Origin: Acidilobaceae archaeon
Lineage (GTDB): Archaea; Thermoproteota; Thermoprotei_A; Sulfolobales; Acidilobaceae
Direction: 5' to 3'
Assembly (NCBI GenBank): GCA_026985435.1
Contig: JALSQL010000049.1
Coordinates: 1 to 44,847, forward strand
Length of the DNA: 44,847 nt
The translations under genes were made by a program, and so were the position numbers. This document shows, piece by piece, positions 43,407-44,847 of the stretch. The notes under the pieces are model-generated. The model saw nothing but the letters and a program-made list of their open reading frames with translations. It ran no database searches and was not told the DNA's origin. Positions within the stretch are counted from its first letter, which is position 1. Every line of letters begins with the position of its first letter.

Positions 43407-44042
43407 TTATCCCCCGCGCCGCCTGGGTCGCCTAGGCCCTGGCCTTCGCCGCGAGCTCCCTGAGCCTCTTCTCCGCTTCTTTGAAGGTGATTTTTGTGTC
43501 TGCCCACTGCCTGTAGACCTGCCAGGCCTCGTCTGTGTTGCCAACTTTGAGGACGAGGCCGAGGAGTATGCTTGCACGGTCCCTGTTCTCCCGCCACTTC
43601 TTTGTGGACAGCAGGGCTCGCACCCTGTATAGTGGTTAGCGTACGCTAGTTTAAAGTCTCTGCTGCGGGCTCGGATGAACCTGTCTATTGCCAGGATACA
43701 CGTGCACCCTATTGTTCTGGCAGCTACCATGTGCATTATGTCTACACGCCTGCTCTCGGCCGCGCCAGCCCTGAGCCTATAGCCCTCGGCCTGGGCTAGG
43801 ACTTGCCTCGTGTCCACGTCGACCTTTGCCGCGCCTAGGCCTTCCAGGTAACCCTCGAACACCAGCCTCTGCATCGGGGTCATACGCTCCAGCTCATGGA
43901 CGCTAGAATACACGCACCTGCACTTGCGGCAGCACTCCTCGAGGAACCGTCTAGCCTCTCCATGCCCCGGCTCCTTGGGGTTTAGGGCCCTTAGGACTAT
44001 GCTGGTGTTCACGTAGGCGCACGGCCTGCTAGCCACGGCCAA
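43407..44042 (-). CDS. PIN-domain protein (VapC-like), cysteine-rich, C-terminal frame uncertain
   Basis: 211 codons from TTG. The first ~145 residues form a PIN domain: AYVNTSIVLRALN, SSVHELERMT, VDIMHMVAARTIG and LAIDRFIRARSRDFKLAYANHY. The first catalytic Asp (usual YVDTS) is Asn here; the other acids (Glu, two Asp) remain. Many cysteines (ECCRKCRCVYSS, GCTC, GCEPCC) are unusual. After residue ~145 the frame becomes Ser/Gly/Arg rich and runs over a better-looking frame at 43432-43623, suggesting a lost stop or a frame shift. VapC relatives are RNases; activity here is doubtful. Confidence 0.6.
   Translation of the reverse strand: MAVASRPCAYVNTSIVLRALNPKEPGHGEARRFLEECCRKCRCVYSSVHELERMTPMQRLVFEGYLEGLGAAKVDVDTRQVLAQAEGYRLRAGAAESRRVDIMHMVAARTIGCTCILAIDRFIRARSRDFKLAYANHYTGCEPCCPQRSGGRTGTVQAYSSASSSKLATQTRPGRSTGSGQTQKSPSKKRRRGSGSSRRRPGPRRPRRRGG
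43432..43623 (-). CDS. Small charged helical protein of unknown function
   Basis: 63 residues from GTG: STKKWRENRDRASILL, then TDEAWQVYRQWADTK and KEAEKRLRELAAKARA. Codon choice and composition look protein-coding, all-helical and charged, comparable to small antitoxins, though no family is recognised. It lies inside the 3' part of the open frame of the PIN gene in another frame. Either it is a separate overlapping gene (PIN partner) or the real C-terminus of the PIN protein after a frame shift. Confidence 0.5.
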   Translation of the reverse strand: MRALLSTKKWRENRDRASILLGLVLKVGNTDEAWQVYRQWADTKITFKEAEKRLRELAAKARA

Positions 44043-44283
44043 GCACCCCTAGAATATGATATAGGTTGGCCCAGCCGGCGAGCCAGGGGCCGAGGGCGGC
44101 GAGGGCGGCCCACGGCCTCGTGTGGGGCATCTTCCTTAGGATGTAGTATGAGGAGAGCACGATGGCGGCCTCGAGGGCCGCGTAGCCGGGTATGCCTACT
44201 AGCAGCATCACACGCCTGGCCACCGGCCCGGCCTCGGGCAGGCCCAGCGACAGGCCGGCCGCCGTGGCGAAGAGATCGAGCAA
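44029..44283 (-). CDS. Small membrane protein next to CRISPR array
   Basis: Up to 84 residues, TTG at 44283 only 12 bases from the first repeat; an ATG at 44208 (MLLVGIPGYAALEAAI) with GGTGGCC upstream is an alternative giving 59 residues. Two or three hydrophobic segments (VMLLVGIPGYAALEAAIVLSSYYIL; PWAALAALGPWLAGWANLYHILGVLG). Overlaps the PIN start by 14 bases, so the two are probably cotranscribed. No family recognised. Confidence 0.5.
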   Translation of the reverse strand: MLDLFATAAGLSLGLPEAGPVARRVMLLVGIPGYAALEAAIVLSSYYILRKMPHTRPWAALAALGPWLAGWANLYHILGVLGRG

Positions 44284-44294
44284 GAGGGCGAGTG

Positions 44295-44841
44295 CTCTTA
44301 GTCTTGCTTATTTTCAACATGTCTGTTCCCGCTTCTCGCTATGTATTCGCTCTTAGTCTTGCTTATTTTCAACGGACATATTACTGCCACCTGGGTGCAA
44401 AGCACTCTTAGTCTTGCTTATTTTCAACGGCATCCGAACAACACGGCTCACCCCCTATTCTCTCTTAGTCTTGCTTATTTTCAACATGCGATAGAATTTA
44501 CAGAGGACGGCTATACTCTTAGTCTTGCTTATTTTCAACCTAGGGCAGCCATATGGCAGCTGGACGGGGAATTACGCATACTCTTAGTCTTGCTTATTTT
44601 CAACCGGGGGAGATACTGGTGTGGATGGAGCCTGACAGCTCTTAGTCTTGCTTATTTTCAACAATCGCTCCACCCGTCAGGCTCGTTTGACGCGGCGCTC
44701 TTAGTCTTGCTTATTTTCAACTTGAAGGCGAGATAAAAGGTTACACGGTGGCAGATGTCGCTCTTAGTCTTGCTTATTTTCAACACACGCCGGAGGGCCG
44801 GGCCAGGGCAGTATTGACTCTTAGTCTTGCTTATTTTCAAC
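44295..44841. CRISPR. CRISPR array, ten 24-base repeats, nine complete spacers
   Basis: Repeats begin CTCTTAGTC and end TTTTCAAC, identical in all copies, starting at 44295, 44350, 44405, 44462, 44516, 44581, 44639, 44698, 44761 and 44818. Spacers are 31, 31, 33, 30, 41, 34, 35, 39 and 33 bases; a tenth spacer begins at 44842 and runs off the edge. Repeat length fits crenarchaeal type I-A/III arrays. The left flank is GC-rich coding DNA with no AT-rich leader, so the leader is probably beyond the right edge and transcription leftward, but this is inference. No cas genes are in the window. Confidence 0.97.
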
Positions 44842-44847
44842 TCGAGT

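Noticed and set aside
44785-44817. Spacer 9 resembles CCGGAGGGCCGGG at about 30915
   Set aside because: Match is 13 bases of GC-only low-complexity sequence that recurs by chance in this GC-rich genome; not evidence of self-targeting.

Overview
The window is archaeal and almost certainly crenarchaeal. Its markers are archaeal-type ribosomal proteins (eS1, eS24, eS27-like S27ae, eS28, eL15, eL24, eL43, uS15), aEF-2, aIF2 gamma, aIF5B, Rpo7/Spt4, the exosome, the proteasome, KEOPS and RNase P proteins, TATA boxes about 40 bases before starts, frequent TTG/GTG starts, and a CRISPR array with short 24-base repeats. The high GC (roughly 60% or more) and gene content would suit a hyperthermophile such as the Pyrodictiaceae, but the organism is not proven from this sequence.

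Layout. 1-615: 5' part of a prolyl-tRNA synthetase gene. 734-11042: an eleven-gene leftward operon for a complex I-type, membrane-bound, proton-pumping oxidoreductase (nuoABCDHIJK, then M, L, N) without the NADH module. 11136-13349: EF-2. 13415-20905: the archaeal exosome/proteasome superoperon (psmA, SBDS, Rrp4, Rrp41, Rrp42, eL43, Brix, a Pcc1 paralogue, prefoldin beta, DUF3194, DHH phosphoesterase, XPF nuclease). 20946-21128: a bidirectional TATA box and two tandem C/D box guide RNA candidates that appear to target the peptidyl-transferase region of 23S rRNA. 21149-24826: RNase P proteins Pop5 and Rpp30 with eL15 and a COG1325 RNA-binding protein, plus an opposed YchF-like GTPase. 24740-31409: leftward group with radical SAM enzyme, sugar nucleotidyltransferase, THUMP-SPOUT methylase, eS1, Pcc1, a degenerate RecJ/Cdc45-like protein and uS15. 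31451-37395: XTPase, Bud32, Kae1, S27ae, eS24, dephospho-CoA kinase, Spt4, Rpo7, Fcf1-like PIN protein, aIF2 gamma. 37592-41443: MBL-fold hydrolase, eS28, eL24, NDK, aIF5B.

41450-44847 is the accessory end: a small membrane peptide, an alcohol dehydrogenase-like enzyme, an unrecognised protein, a gene-poor stretch of different composition, a PIN-domain protein with a conflicting downstream frame, a small membrane protein, and a CRISPR array of ten repeats running off the right edge. No cas genes are in view.

How it works together: most of the window is one information-processing neighbourhood. Translation (ribosomal proteins, initiation and elongation factors), tRNA maturation and modification (RNase P, KEOPS t6A synthesis, SPOUT methylase), rRNA modification (C/D sRNAs), RNA and protein turnover (exosome, proteasome) and transcription (Rpo7, Spt4) share short, overlapping operons; energy conservation is supplied by the Nuo-like complex. 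The most interesting signals are the tandem guide RNAs, two Pcc1 paralogues beside Kae1 and Bud32, the RecJ-like protein without its catalytic motif, and the uncharacterised PIN/membrane-protein cluster abutting the CRISPR array.
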